Source of the DNA: an uncultured Dehalococcoidia bacterium
GTDB taxonomy: Bacteria; Chloroflexota; Dehalococcoidia; Lucifugimonadales; UBA3495
DNA: 64,000 nt
Assembly: GCA_951812535.1 (NCBI GenBank)
Contig: CATOSK010000004.1
Span: 124,001 to 188,000 of the forward strand
Direction: 5' to 3'
In this document: positions 47,602-55,857 of the stretch, one piece after another
Numbering within the stretch: the stretch's first letter is position 1
How the letters are laid out: every line of letters starts with the position of its first letter
Translations under genes and position numbers: made by a program
Notes under the pieces: model-generated
The model's database searches: none
The model's input: only the letters and a program-made list of their open reading frames with translations
What the model was told of the DNA's origin: nothing

Positions 47602-48375
47602 CTACACGGCCATTATGTGGTAGCCGGCGTCCACGGGAATGACGGAGCCGGTGACCCCGCTGGACAGGTCGCTACAGAGATAGAGGGCGGTCCTCGCCAC
47701 CTCGTCGGCGGTGATGTTCCGCTGGAGGGGGGCCTTCTCGGCATGGATGCGCTTCATGTCAAGGAAGCCGTGGATTCCCCGGGCGGCCAACGTATCCAAA
47801 GGACCGGCGGAAATGGCGTTGACGCGGACGTTGTCCGGTCCCCACTCGGCGGCAAGCTGCCGGACCTCGTGCTCCAGGGCAGCCTTGGCGGTGCCCATTA
47901 CGTTGTATCCCGGATAGACCTTTTGCGATGCCTGGAAGGTCATGGCGATGACGCTGCCGCCATTGGCCATGAGAGGCCCGGCGTGCTTGACGAGGGGGAT
48001 CAGGGAGAAGGCGCTGATTTCCAGGGCCAGGCGGAACCCGTCGCGGCCGGTGTCGGAAAACCTGCCGGCCAAGTCTTCCCGGTTGGCGAAGGCGATGCTG
48101 TGGACCAGGAAGGAGAGGTCCCCGAAGGAGTCGCCAATCCGCTGGAACAGGTCGATAATCTGCTGGTCATCGGAAGCATCGCAGGGTAGGGAGATGGAGC
48201 CATCCAAGGTGTCGGCCAACCGCTCGACGCGGTCCTTCAGGCGGTCGTTCTGGTAGGTGAAGGCAAGCCGGGCGCCGGCTTGGGCCAGGACTTGGGCGAT
48301 GGCCCAGGCGATGCTGCGGTCGTTGGCGACGCCGAGAATGACGCCGTTCTTGCCGGAAAGGTCTATTGGGTACAA
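47602..48375 (-). CDS. fabI: Enoyl-[acyl-carrier-protein] reductase (NADH), FabI
   Basis: A 257-residue SDR-type enoyl-ACP reductase, which does the last reduction step of fatty acid elongation. The FabI features are present: DLSGKNGVILGVANDRSIAWAIAQ at the start, LVHSIAFANREDL, and the active site FQASQKVYPGYNVMGTAKAALE with Tyr and Lys separated by six residues. Then ISAGPLDTLAARGI and SVIPVDAGYHIM. The start is most likely the TTG at 48375: it gives the normal family length and has GGAGG 8 bases upstream. The frame continues to 48477 without a good start. Only one copy is in the window. Confidence 0.93.
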   Translation of the reverse strand: MYPIDLSGKNGVILGVANDRSIAWAIAQVLAQAGARLAFTYQNDRLKDRVERLADTLDGSISLPCDASDDQQIIDLFQRIGDSFGDLSFLVHSIAFANREDLAGRFSDTGRDGFRLALEISAFSLIPLVKHAGPLMANGGSVIAMTFQASQKVYPGYNVMGTAKAALEHEVRQLAAEWGPDNVRVNAISAGPLDTLAARGIHGFLDMKRIHAEKAPLQRNITADEVARTALYLCSDLSSGVTGSVIPVDAGYHIMAV

Positions 48376-48376
48376 G

Positions 48377-48402
48377 TGAACATCCTCCGCTGAACATCCT
48401 CC
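48377..48402 (-). promoter_or_regulatory. Duplicated Shine-Dalgarno block before fabI
   Basis: The 12-mer GGAGGATGTTCA occurs twice, at 48402-48391 and 48388-48377 on the minus strand, the second placing GGAGG 8 bases before the TTG start. This decides the fabI start and is an unusual double site. Confidence 0.7.
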
Positions 48403-48419
48403 ACCCCGGAGTTTAGGGA

Positions 48420-48425
48420 ATTGTA
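48420..48425 (-). promoter_or_regulatory. -10 box for fabI
   Basis: TACAAT on the minus strand, 45 bases before the TTG start; the -35 box is not clear. Confidence 0.35.
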
Positions 48426-48582
48426 GCAAGGTTTTGCCGGACCGGGTGTTGGATGGCCGGACGGGAACCCATGACAATGGGGGATCTCAGCCGCCGGGAT
48501 TGTTCTTTCCAGGCGTCACCGGATTCCGAACCTTATCAGAAATGCGGTGACGGCCGATGCGCCGCCACCATGTTTCCAGCCG

Positions 48583-48616
48583 TCACCTTGTCCCGGCCCT
48601 CACCTTGTCCCGGCCC
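48583..48616 (+). repeat. Perfect 17-bp tandem duplication
   Basis: TCACCTTGTCCCGGCCC occurs twice without a gap in the 322-base gap between fabI and the LLM gene. No other signal is seen in this gap; the two genes lie on the same strand. Confidence 0.8.
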
Positions 48617-48697
48617 TCTCCATCTTGGGAGGGGTCCGGAGATGGCTGCCCAGGGGACGAGACGGGCGCAGGGGGCGACAGATAGGTGACCGGAGGT

Positions 48698-49666
48698 CTA
48701 CTGGAAGGAGGGAGCTACGTGCTCCAGGAAGGTGTCCAGTTGACGCTCGGGTTGGAAAGAGGCGAAACGGACGATGACGGTCTGGGCTCCGGCCTCGGCA
48801 TACTGGGCGATGCGGTCCCGGACGTGGTCCGCGCCGCCGAAGGGGCCCCAGCGGGTCCCCCAGATGTTTGCGCCGTAGTACCCGAACAGCCATTCCTCAG
48901 CCTCGGCTTCCGCCCGGGCATGGTCCGGGTCAAGGTTAACGGTCAGATACATGGCGGCTTCGAGGGACGCAGCGTCGCGTCCGAGATCGACGGCGAGGGC
49001 CCGGAAGTCGGCAACCATGCGGGCGTATTCATCCGGGGTGTCGGAGATGGACATGACACCGTCTCCCCAGCGGGCGGCCCGCCGGACCTGCCGGTCACGA
49101 ACCTGCGAACGCCCGTGGCAGGCCAGCAGCAAGGGCACTCCGCCGGGCCGGGGCGAGCGGGGGAGCATGGCGGTGGGCTCCAGGTCGAAGTGGCGGCCGG
49201 CCAGGGAAACAGTCTCTCCCGAAGTCAAACCCTTGACTATGCGGGCCATTTCCACGAGGCGGCCAGCGCGGCGGGAGGAGTCTACTCCGACGCTGCGCCA
49301 TTCCTGCTGCTGTTCTTCGTTGAAGGCGCCACCAGCCCCGGCGGCGATGATGACGCGGCCACCGGAAATTAGGTCCACGGTGCCGAGGGTCTGGGCCAGG
49401 AGGAGGGGATGGCGCAGGGCCATGAGCAACACGGCGGTGCCGAGACGGACGCGTTCGGTGCGGGCGGCGATGGCGGCGAGGGTTGCCAGGGGTTCCAAGC
49501 GGGGCTTGGCGGTGAGGCTGTCGCCGACCCACACGGAGTCCAGCCCGGCATCTTCGACCGCCCGGGCCAGGCGCAGGACCAGCTCAGCGTCGGAGGGGGC
49601 TTCATCCCGGAGCAGCAGGCCGCGGGTGGGCAGGAGTATTCCAAGCTTGGGAAGGATTTCAGGCAT
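48698..49666 (-). CDS. F420-dependent LLM-class oxidoreductase
   Basis: A 322-residue luciferase-like monooxygenase (bacterial luciferase TIM-barrel). Typical parts: LGILLPTRG at the start, DAGLDSVWVGDSL, RVRLGTAVLLMALRHPLLLAQTLGTVDLISGGRVIIAAGAGG, and AAGVDSSRRAGRLVEM. Such enzymes reduce or oxidise substrates with F420 (or FMN). F420 is the likely cofactor because the gene ends the cofGHDC operon, 47 bases after cofC. Substrate unknown. Confidence 0.88.
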   Translation of the reverse strand: MPEILPKLGILLPTRGLLLRDEAPSDAELVLRLARAVEDAGLDSVWVGDSLTAKPRLEPLATLAAIAARTERVRLGTAVLLMALRHPLLLAQTLGTVDLISGGRVIIAAGAGGAFNEEQQQEWRSVGVDSSRRAGRLVEMARIVKGLTSGETVSLAGRHFDLEPTAMLPRSPRPGGVPLLLACHGRSQVRDRQVRRAARWGDGVMSISDTPDEYARMVADFRALAVDLGRDAASLEAAMYLTVNLDPDHARAEAEAEEWLFGYYGANIWGTRWGPFGGADHVRDRIAQYAEAGAQTVIVRFASFQPERQLDTFLEHVAPSFQ

Positions 49667-49713
49667 TGGCGTTCATGGCTGGGTACAGTGAAAGCATGGA
49701 ATCCTGGTGGGGC

Positions 49714-50364
49714 CTAGCGGTGGGCGAGGGTGTCCCACTGGGGGACGAGACGCCGGAGGAGCCCGGGCTCCATGTGCTCATAGGACTCCAGGTCGTCGAT
49801 GGTGTCGAGGTCGAACCCGAGTCCCTGGCTGTAACTGATGGCGACGGAGATTCCCATGGAGGCGGCCTGGGCGAGATGGCGGGCGAAACTGCGCCGGCCC
49901 AACTGGGGGAGGAAGGGTATGCCGTGGGGCACGACGATTCCGTTGGTGCCGCCGTCGCGCCGGGCGGGGGCCAGGGTGATGTTGTTGCCCCGCTCGGAGG
50001 AGCGAAGCAGGCCGATGACATCGCTGGGCTTGATGAAGGGGAGGTCCCCGGGGAGATAAAGGGCGGAGTGACCGTCGTTGAAGGCCCGCTCGAAGCCCCG
50101 GGTGACGGTATCGTTGAGGTCACGGCCCAATTCCTCGAACCAGACGCCATCGGAGTTGCGGGTCAGGTGCATGACCCGGTCATCGCCTCCGACGACCCAG
50201 AACAGCCCGATATTTGCGCTGCGGATGGCGCCGATAACCCGCCGGAGCATTCCGACCACCAACTCGGCCCGCTGTTCCCGGGTCATCTCGGTAGCCAAGC
50301 GGGACTTGCCCTCGGAAAGGGGCTTCATGGGAATTATGGGAATGGTGGATGGAGCGTCGGTCAT
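49714..50364 (-). CDS. cofC: 2-phospho-L-lactate (or PEP) guanylyltransferase CofC/FbiD
   Basis: A 216-residue nucleotidyltransferase that activates 2-phospho-L-lactate or phosphoenolpyruvate with GTP for F420 synthesis. It has IPMKPLSEGKSRLA at the start (GTP binding), YLPGDLPF (metal-binding Asp), and RRDGGTNGIVVP, the CofC signature. It begins 3 bases after the cofD stop, so it is coupled to it. The last 20 residues are beyond the core fold. Whether it uses 2-phospholactate or PEP cannot be read from sequence. Confidence 0.93.
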   Translation of the reverse strand: MTDAPSTIPIIPMKPLSEGKSRLATEMTREQRAELVVGMLRRVIGAIRSANIGLFWVVGGDDRVMHLTRNSDGVWFEELGRDLNDTVTRGFERAFNDGHSALYLPGDLPFIKPSDVIGLLRSSERGNNITLAPARRDGGTNGIVVPHGIPFLPQLGRRSFARHLAQAASMGISVAISYSQGLGFDLDTIDDLESYEHMEPGLLRRLVPQWDTLAHR

Positions 50365-50367
50365 GGT

Positions 50368-51369
50368 TCAGCCGCCGTTCAGGTCCAGGATGGTACGGGC
50401 CAGCCGTATTTTATCCGTTTCGTCGTCCATGATGATAGGGGCAACGACGGGTTCCAGTCCCAACTGGCGAATTCGGGGGGACAATGGCTCGTCCTGCTCA
50501 TCAATGAACAGGACGTCCACTATGTCGCGGTAGGCCCTGGCCACGCCGACGCAGGACACCTCGTGGCCAAGCTCGGCCATAATCTTGCCGGCAGGACCGC
50601 GGACCGCGTCGCCTCCAACGATGGGGCTAACAGCGACGCGCAAGGCCCGTTGTCCGGCAGCTTCCAGGGATTCCCGAACCCCCGGGATTGCCAGGATCGG
50701 GAATACGCTGAGGCAGGGGTTGGAGGGACAGAAGACGACGAGTCCAGCTTCGTCCAAGGCGGCCTGGAAGCCAGGGGATGGAAGGGCGGCGTCGGAGCCG
50801 ACGTAGGTTATGTCCGTGACGGCCGGTCCGGCCCGCCGCTGGACAAAGTAGTCCTGCATGGGCAGGTCGCCGTCCAGGGTGTGGAGGACGGTCCGGACGG
50901 GCTGGTCGCTCATGGGAATCACCGGAGTCTCCACACCGAGGCGGGCGCACAACTCCCGGGTGATCTGGGATAAGGACCATCCCTGGGCAAGGAGCTGGGT
51001 GCGCCGGATGTGGGTCGCCAAGTCGCGGTCGCCAAGGTTGAACCAGGTCTCCACGCCGAAGCCGCGGAGCATCTCCAGAGCGTGGAAGGTGTCCCCGGAC
51101 AGGCCCCAACCAGTTTCCGGGTTGACCAGTCCGGCTAGGGTATAGGTCATTGTGTCGAGGTCGGGGGAAACGTGGAGGCCGTGGAAGGTCTCGTCGTCGC
51201 CGGTATTGACGACGACGGACAGCTCATTGGGGGAGAGGACCCGGGACAATCCAAGGGCCAGCTTGGCTCCGCCCACGCCGCCGGCCAAGGCCAGCACTTT
51301 GCCTGGTGCCACGGAAGCGCGCCGCCGTTCAGGGGAGAGCTTGCGCCCCGGCACTGGAGGTCCCGGCAT
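50368..51369 (-). CDS. cofD: 2-phospho-L-lactate transferase CofD
   Basis: About 333 residues; joins the activated phosphoenolpyruvyl/lactyl group to FO to give F420-0 (or its dehydro form). The family opening VLALAGGVGGAKLALGL is near residue 25, with VVNTGDD, HVSPDLDTMTYTLAG, LGDRDLATHIRR, and GLVVFCPSNPCLSVFPILAIPG (the SNPxxS motif). The ATG at 51369 has GGAG 6 bases upstream; an ATG at 51384 is also in frame. The first 40-odd bases overlap the end of cofH, which codes for a variable tail there. Confidence 0.93.
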   Translation of the reverse strand: MPGPPVPGRKLSPERRRASVAPGKVLALAGGVGGAKLALGLSRVLSPNELSVVVNTGDDETFHGLHVSPDLDTMTYTLAGLVNPETGWGLSGDTFHALEMLRGFGVETWFNLGDRDLATHIRRTQLLAQGWSLSQITRELCARLGVETPVIPMSDQPVRTVLHTLDGDLPMQDYFVQRRAGPAVTDITYVGSDAALPSPGFQAALDEAGLVVFCPSNPCLSVFPILAIPGVRESLEAAGQRALRVAVSPIVGGDAVRGPAGKIMAELGHEVSCVGVARAYRDIVDVLFIDEQDEPLSPRIRQLGLEPVVAPIIMDDETDKIRLARTILDLNGG

Positions 51370-52678
51370 TGGAGACTCCGGCATTAGAGGCCCTGCGGGG
51401 ATGCTCGAAACGGTAGCCTTCCATTTTGACGAGGCGGTTGTAGGAGCCGAAGATCTCCTCGACGTTGTCGCCGACGAGGTCTAGGGGATCGAGTTCCTCG
51501 TCGGTTTCGTTGAAGATGCGCTTGAGATCGTAGCCAGTGTAACGCTCGGCGGGAACCCGTCCCGCCTGGCGAATCATCTGGCGGAACTCGGAGGGGCGCA
51601 TGAGCTGGCCGTGCTGGGCACCGGCGGCGGTGGAAATGCTCTCATTTATGAGAGTCCCGCCCAGGTCGTTAACGCCGGTGGTGAGGAGGAGCTGGGACAT
51701 CCGGCTGCCCTCCTTGACCCAGGAAGCCTGGATGTTGGGGATCCAGTTGTTGAGCATGATCCGGGCGACGGCGTGGACCTTGATTACGTCCATGCCAGTG
51801 GGGCCGGAGCGGACGTTTTCGACAAGGCCCTTGAGGAACATGGGAGCTTCAGAGTTGACGAAGCTGAGGGGGACGAACTCGGTGAACCCGCCGGTGTCCC
51901 TCTGGATGTCGCGCAATAGAGCGATGTGGCGGGCAATCTGCTCGTTGGTCTCGACGTGGCCGAACATGACGGTTGAAGTGGTCGGGATGCCGAGTTCGTG
52001 GGCGGTGGTAATCACTTCAACCCACTGCTGGACGGAAATGCGGCCGGGAGAGATGAGGTCGCGCAGTTCCTGGTCGAGCACTTCGGCAGATGTCCCGGGG
52101 AGGCTGCCGACGCCGGCATCCTTCAAGCCTTCCAGATATTCGCGGATGGTGCACTGGGAGCGGATAGACCCGTAGAGCACTTCCTCGGGCGAGAACCCGT
52201 GGATGTGCATGTCGGGGAGGTCTTCGCTGATAGCCCGGCAAAGCTGGATGTAGAGGTCACCCTCCATCTGGGGAGGGAGACCGGCCTGGACGCAAACCTC
52301 AGTCGCGCCGTAACTCCGGGCCTCCTCCGCGCGGCGGATGATTTCGCTGACGGGCAGGAAATACCCCTCCTCCTCGCGGTAGTCGCGGCTGAAGGCGCAA
52401 AAACCACACCGCTTGATGCAAACATTGGTGAAGTTGATGTTCCGGTTTACAACGTAGGTGACGATATCCCCCACGGTCCGGCGGCGGAGCTCATCGGCGA
52501 CCATTCCGAGGGCGTTGAACTCGGGGCCGGTGGCGTCAAAGAGGGCCCCCGCTTCGTCAACCGTGATGTCCTCTCCCGCAAGGGCCCGATCCAAAACGCC
52601 GGCGACGGCGGGCTGAAGGGTCCCGATGAGGGACTCGAGGGACCGGATATCCGGGGTCCCGTCAGTTAGTTCCGGCAT
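51329..52678 (-). CDS. cofH: FO synthase subunit 2 (CofH), radical SAM
   Basis: A 449-residue radical-SAM enzyme that couples tyrosine to the ribityl-diaminouracil to begin the deazaflavin FO. The [4Fe-4S] cluster motif is C-I-K-R-C-G-F-C in TNVCIKRCGFCAFSRDY, and other CofH signs are HIHGFSPEEV, GSLPGTSAEVLDQELR, and GGTLINESISTAAGAQHGQ. The ATG at 52678 is preferred over a TTG at 52687. It overlaps the end of cofG by 17 bases. The last 15 residues are a short Ser-Asn-Ala-Gly-type repeat (SNAGVSNAGTSSAG) encoded by a small DNA duplication near 51360. Confidence 0.95.
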   Translation of the reverse strand: MPELTDGTPDIRSLESLIGTLQPAVAGVLDRALAGEDITVDEAGALFDATGPEFNALGMVADELRRRTVGDIVTYVVNRNINFTNVCIKRCGFCAFSRDYREEEGYFLPVSEIIRRAEEARSYGATEVCVQAGLPPQMEGDLYIQLCRAISEDLPDMHIHGFSPEEVLYGSIRSQCTIREYLEGLKDAGVGSLPGTSAEVLDQELRDLISPGRISVQQWVEVITTAHELGIPTTSTVMFGHVETNEQIARHIALLRDIQRDTGGFTEFVPLSFVNSEAPMFLKGLVENVRSGPTGMDVIKVHAVARIMLNNWIPNIQASWVKEGSRMSQLLLTTGVNDLGGTLINESISTAAGAQHGQLMRPSEFRQMIRQAGRVPAERYTGYDLKRIFNETDEELDPLDLVGDNVEEIFGSYNRLVKMEGYRFEHPRRASNAGVSNAGTSSAGAQALP

Positions 52679-53909
52679 AGCGTTCAATTCCCCCTTTAAC
52701 GTAGCCCGATTCGTCGGTCAGATCCAGCGCCCGGGAGCGCAGGGACTCGGGAAGGTAGTCGCAGGTTCCTAGGAAATATTCGGGGTAGACGGGCAGGCGG
52801 GGCCGCAGCTCGAAGCCGCGGGCCAGGGTGCGGCCGCGCAACTCGGCCAGCAAGGGCCAGGGAGCCTCGGGATTGACGTAGTCGATGGTCAGCGGAGAAA
52901 CGCCGCCCCAGTCGTTTATCCCGGCGTCGAGGTAAAGGTCATAATCGGAGGCGCTAAGATTGGGCGGGACCTGGACGTTGGCATGGGGACCGAGGACCAG
53001 GCGGGCCGCAGCGACGGTCCAGAGCAATTCGAGGGACTCGGCATCCGGTTCCGCGCCCATGGGCGTACCGGGCTTGGCCCGGAAGTTCTGGACTATGACC
53101 TCCTGGATGTGGCGGTGGGCCTCGTGGAGTTCCCGGATGGCGAGGAGGGCTTCGATGCGCTCCTGGCGGGTCTCGCCAATGCCGATGAGTATCCCGCTGG
53201 TAAAGGGTATCCCCAACTCGCCGGCGATCTCGGTGGTGCGGAGGCGGACGCGCGGGCGCTTGCTGGGCGCGAACTCGTGGGGGCCGCCCGGCTGGTACAA
53301 GCGGGGGCTGACGCTTTCCAGCATCAGGCCCATCGACGGGTTGAAGGGCTGCAGGCGGGCCATCTCGCGGCGGCTCATGGTGCCGGGGTTGGCGTGGGGC
53401 ATCAGCGAAGTCTCTTCGAGGACCAAGCGGCACATATCCGCCAGGTAGTCCAGCGTGGTCTCATACCCCTGCTGCCGGAGCCACTCCGCCGCTTCCGGGT
53501 AGCGTTGCTCGGGACGCTCTCCCAAGGTGAACAGGGCCTCGGTGCAGCCTAGTTTGTCGCCGGACTGGGCCACTCCCAGGACTTCCTCGGGAGTCATGTA
53601 GAGTCCGGCGGCGGAACCGGGATCCTGCCGGAAGGTGCAGTAGCCGCAGAAGTCGCGGCAGAGGCGGGTAAGGGGAATAAACACCTTGGGGGAGAAGCTG
53701 ACCACCTTTCCGCGGCCCTGATCGCGCAGGGCGGAGGCGACGGCGGCCATTTCGGCAGCGGCCGATGGACCAGCGCCGGCCAAGGCAAGGGCGTCATCAG
53801 CCGACAGCCGAGAGCTGCGGGCGGCGCGATCCAGCAAACCCACGATGCCCCGCTCTTCCGCCGGAAGGGAAGAGGCGGGGGACTGCATTGTGGCAAGCCT
53901 GGTGTTCAC
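52662..53909 (-). CDS. cofG: FO synthase subunit 1 (CofG), radical SAM
   Basis: A 415-residue radical-SAM enzyme that completes the FO ring. The cluster motif is C-R-D-F-C-G-Y-C in LTRLCRDFCGYCTF, followed by GCTEALFTLGERPEQRYPEA, TSLMPHANPGTMSRREMARL, FTSGILIGIGETRQER and DWGGVSPLTIDYVNPEAPWP, all typical of CofG. The start is a GTG at 53909 (an ATG at 53888 is in frame). It is the first gene of the cluster; cofH overlaps it by 17 bases. In actinobacteria G and H are fused as FbiC; here they are separate, as in archaea. Confidence 0.95.
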   Translation of the reverse strand: MNTRLATMQSPASSLPAEERGIVGLLDRAARSSRLSADDALALAGAGPSAAAEMAAVASALRDQGRGKVVSFSPKVFIPLTRLCRDFCGYCTFRQDPGSAAGLYMTPEEVLGVAQSGDKLGCTEALFTLGERPEQRYPEAAEWLRQQGYETTLDYLADMCRLVLEETSLMPHANPGTMSRREMARLQPFNPSMGLMLESVSPRLYQPGGPHEFAPSKRPRVRLRTTEIAGELGIPFTSGILIGIGETRQERIEALLAIRELHEAHRHIQEVIVQNFRAKPGTPMGAEPDAESLELLWTVAAARLVLGPHANVQVPPNLSASDYDLYLDAGINDWGGVSPLTIDYVNPEAPWPLLAELRGRTLARGFELRPRLPVYPEYFLGTCDYLPESLRSRALDLTDESGYVKGGIERYAGTN

Positions 53910-54089
53910 CTAAACAATTCCTGGAGCGGCTCCCAGCGCGATTCCTGCTCGGGGGCAAACATTTTCGCAGGAGGCCATGGGCCTTCTGAAGTGGGGCTAT
54001 TCTATTCCCCTTCCCCGTTGCGTTCAATCACGGAGCGGGTTAGAGACCAGCCGCAGGGCGTCCGCTGCCGCCGACGGGACGGAAGGGGG

Positions 54090-54413
54090 CTACTGCATTG
54101 GGGAGTAGTTGGTCGGGCGCAGGATGACGTTCCGCACGCGGGCGTTGATGGGGCCATCCACTTCGGACTCGGCGCGGGCGCGATTCCAGTCGGGGTCGGC
54201 CTGGAAGGCTGCCCATTTCTGTTCCCGGTCGGCCAGGCTGTCGAAGCCGAGCATGTAGACCAACTGGTTGCTGGTGCCGATATCCTCGGTCCAGAAGCCG
54301 ACGACGTGGATGCCGTGGCGCTGGAAAAAGCCGACGGTGTGGTTGGCGAAGCGGTCGTTAAGAGCGGGAAGCCGTCCCGGGATGGTCTCGTAGATGCGAA
54401 GCTCGTAGATCAT
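54090..54413 (-). CDS. NIPSNAP family protein
   Basis: A 107-residue ferredoxin-like protein. The start MIYELRIYETIPGRLPALNDRF and the body GIHVVGFWTEDIGTSNQLVYMLGFDSLADREQKWAAFQADPDW are the NIPSNAP pattern (alpha/beta barrel dimers). Function of the bacterial proteins is not defined; many sit next to catabolic oxygenases. AAGGAGA lies 6 bases before the ATG. It is isolated from its neighbours by about 110 and 180 bases. Confidence 0.92.
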   Translation of the reverse strand: MIYELRIYETIPGRLPALNDRFANHTVGFFQRHGIHVVGFWTEDIGTSNQLVYMLGFDSLADREQKWAAFQADPDWNRARAESEVDGPINARVRNVILRPTNYSPMQ

Positions 54414-54525
54414 GGTCTCTCCTTAGGGTGTGAGGATGCCCAGCAAGCGTTTCCCAAGGTGGGCCCGGCCATACTAACCCTTTGGGCGGAACAGCGTAAA
54501 GGCCGGAGCGCAAAAGGCCGGCGGG

Positions 54526-55623
54526 TTACAAACCGGCGAAGCGGCCCTGGTCCGGGCGAGCTTCCAGAACGGGAAGGGTGCGGCCCATGTATTCGTAGGC
54601 AAGGCGCGTGGCGACCCGGCCGCGTCCGGTCCTCTGGAGAAAGCCGAGCTGGAGGAGGTAGGGTTCCCAGACTTCCATGACGGTGTCAGAGTCTTCGCTG
54701 AGGGAGGACGAGAGGGTATCCAATCCAACTGGCCCGCCGTCGAACTTGTCAATGATGCTGGAAAGGAGACGATGGTCCGATTCATCCAGACCGAGCCGGT
54801 CCACGCGCAGCAGGTCCAGGGCGGCCCTGGCCACCTTGCCGGTAAGACGGTTGTCGGCCTCGACGAGGGCGTAGTCCCGGGAGCGTTTCAGGAGGCGGTT
54901 GGCGATGCGGGGCGTACCGCGCGCCCGGGAGGCGATTGCCGAGACGCCTTCTTCCTCGACGTCGAACTCCAGGATGGCGGCGGACCGGCGGGTCACTACC
55001 TCCATTTCCGGCTGGTTGTAGTAGTCGAGGCGGAAAACCGAGCCGAAGCGGTCGCGCATCGGGGAGCTGATGAGGGAGAAGCGGGTGGTGGCCCCGACGA
55101 GGGTGAAGGGACTGATGCGCAGGTTGATGCTGCGGGCGGCGAGCCCCTTGCCCACCATCCAGGACAGGAAGAAGTCCTCCACGGCCGAGTAGAGGACCTC
55201 CTCGACGGCACGGTTGAGGCGATGAATCTCGTCGATGAAGAGAAGATCACCGGGCTGAAGGCCGGTGAGAATAGCAGCCATGTCCCCGGCCCGTTCGATG
55301 GCGGGGCCGGAGGTGACCTTGATGTTAACCCCCAGCTCGTTGGCGATGATGTGGGCCAGGGTGGTCTTGCCCAGCCCGGGGGGGCCGTAAATGATGACGT
55401 GGTCGAGGGCTTCGCCGCGGAGCCTGGCCGCCTGAATCCCGATGCGGAGGTTGTCCTTGACCTGGTCCTGCCCGACAAAGTCGTCCAACTGGCGGGGACG
55501 GAGGGAGACGTCCAGGTTGACGTCGCCCGGCTGGGAGTCCCCGGAGATTATCCGTCCGGAGCCGTTGCGGGGCTTCTCGGAGCCGGGGATTTCGACGGGC
55601 GGGCCGTCGGGCTGGGAAACCAT
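54526..55623 (-). CDS. ruvB: Holliday junction branch migration helicase RuvB
   Basis: A 365-residue AAA+ motor that moves Holliday junctions with RuvA. The N-terminus has about 25 extra variable residues, then [20 protein letters not shown], Walker [11 protein letters not shown] near residue 80, Walker [11 protein letters not shown], sensor 1 [18 protein letters not shown] with the Arg finger, and a C-terminal winged helix ([30 protein letters not shown]). ruvA and ruvC are not next to it, unlike in many bacteria. A promoter TTGACG-17-TAGAAT lies 64 bases upstream, and the gene is divergent from recG. Confidence 0.98.
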   Translation of the reverse strand: MVSQPDGPPVEIPGSEKPRNGSGRIISGDSQPGDVNLDVSLRPRQLDDFVGQDQVKDNLRIGIQAARLRGEALDHVIIYGPPGLGKTTLAHIIANELGVNIKVTSGPAIERAGDMAAILTGLQPGDLLFIDEIHRLNRAVEEVLYSAVEDFFLSWMVGKGLAARSINLRISPFTLVGATTRFSLISSPMRDRFGSVFRLDYYNQPEMEVVTRRSAAILEFDVEEEGVSAIASRARGTPRIANRLLKRSRDYALVEADNRLTGKVARAALDLLRVDRLGLDESDHRLLSSIIDKFDGGPVGLDTLSSSLSEDSDTVMEVWEPYLLQLGFLQRTGRGRVATRLAYEYMGRTLPVLEARPDQGRFAGL

Positions 55624-55686
55624 CTGGGATATGCCGCCTTTCGGGAGGATGATGGGCGGAGCAAGGGAAGAGCGGGGATGGATTTC

Positions 55687-55715
55687 ATTCTAGGTTGGCC
55701 CCGGAGAGGCGTCAA
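55687..55715 (-). promoter_or_regulatory. Promoter of ruvB
   Basis: TTGACG (55715-55710), 17-base spacer, TAGAAT (55692-55687) on the minus strand, 64 bases before the ATG. Confidence 0.65.
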
Positions 55716-55815
55716 GGACGGGCATACACTCCCGGCGGTAGTGTGCCGGAGGGTGGATGCTGCCGATACGGGGGCTTTATGTCATGCCGGCGTATCTGGG
55801 GGCGGGACCCTGTAA

Positions 55816-55821
55816 TATAAT
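55816..55821 (+). promoter_or_regulatory. -10 box of recG
   Basis: TATAAT (in TGTAATATAAT, which has an extended -10 look) 37 bases before the ATG. No clear -35 box. Confidence 0.45.
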
Positions 55822-55857
55822 CATCCCGGCGAAGAGGTTCGTGGGAACGGCTGACTT

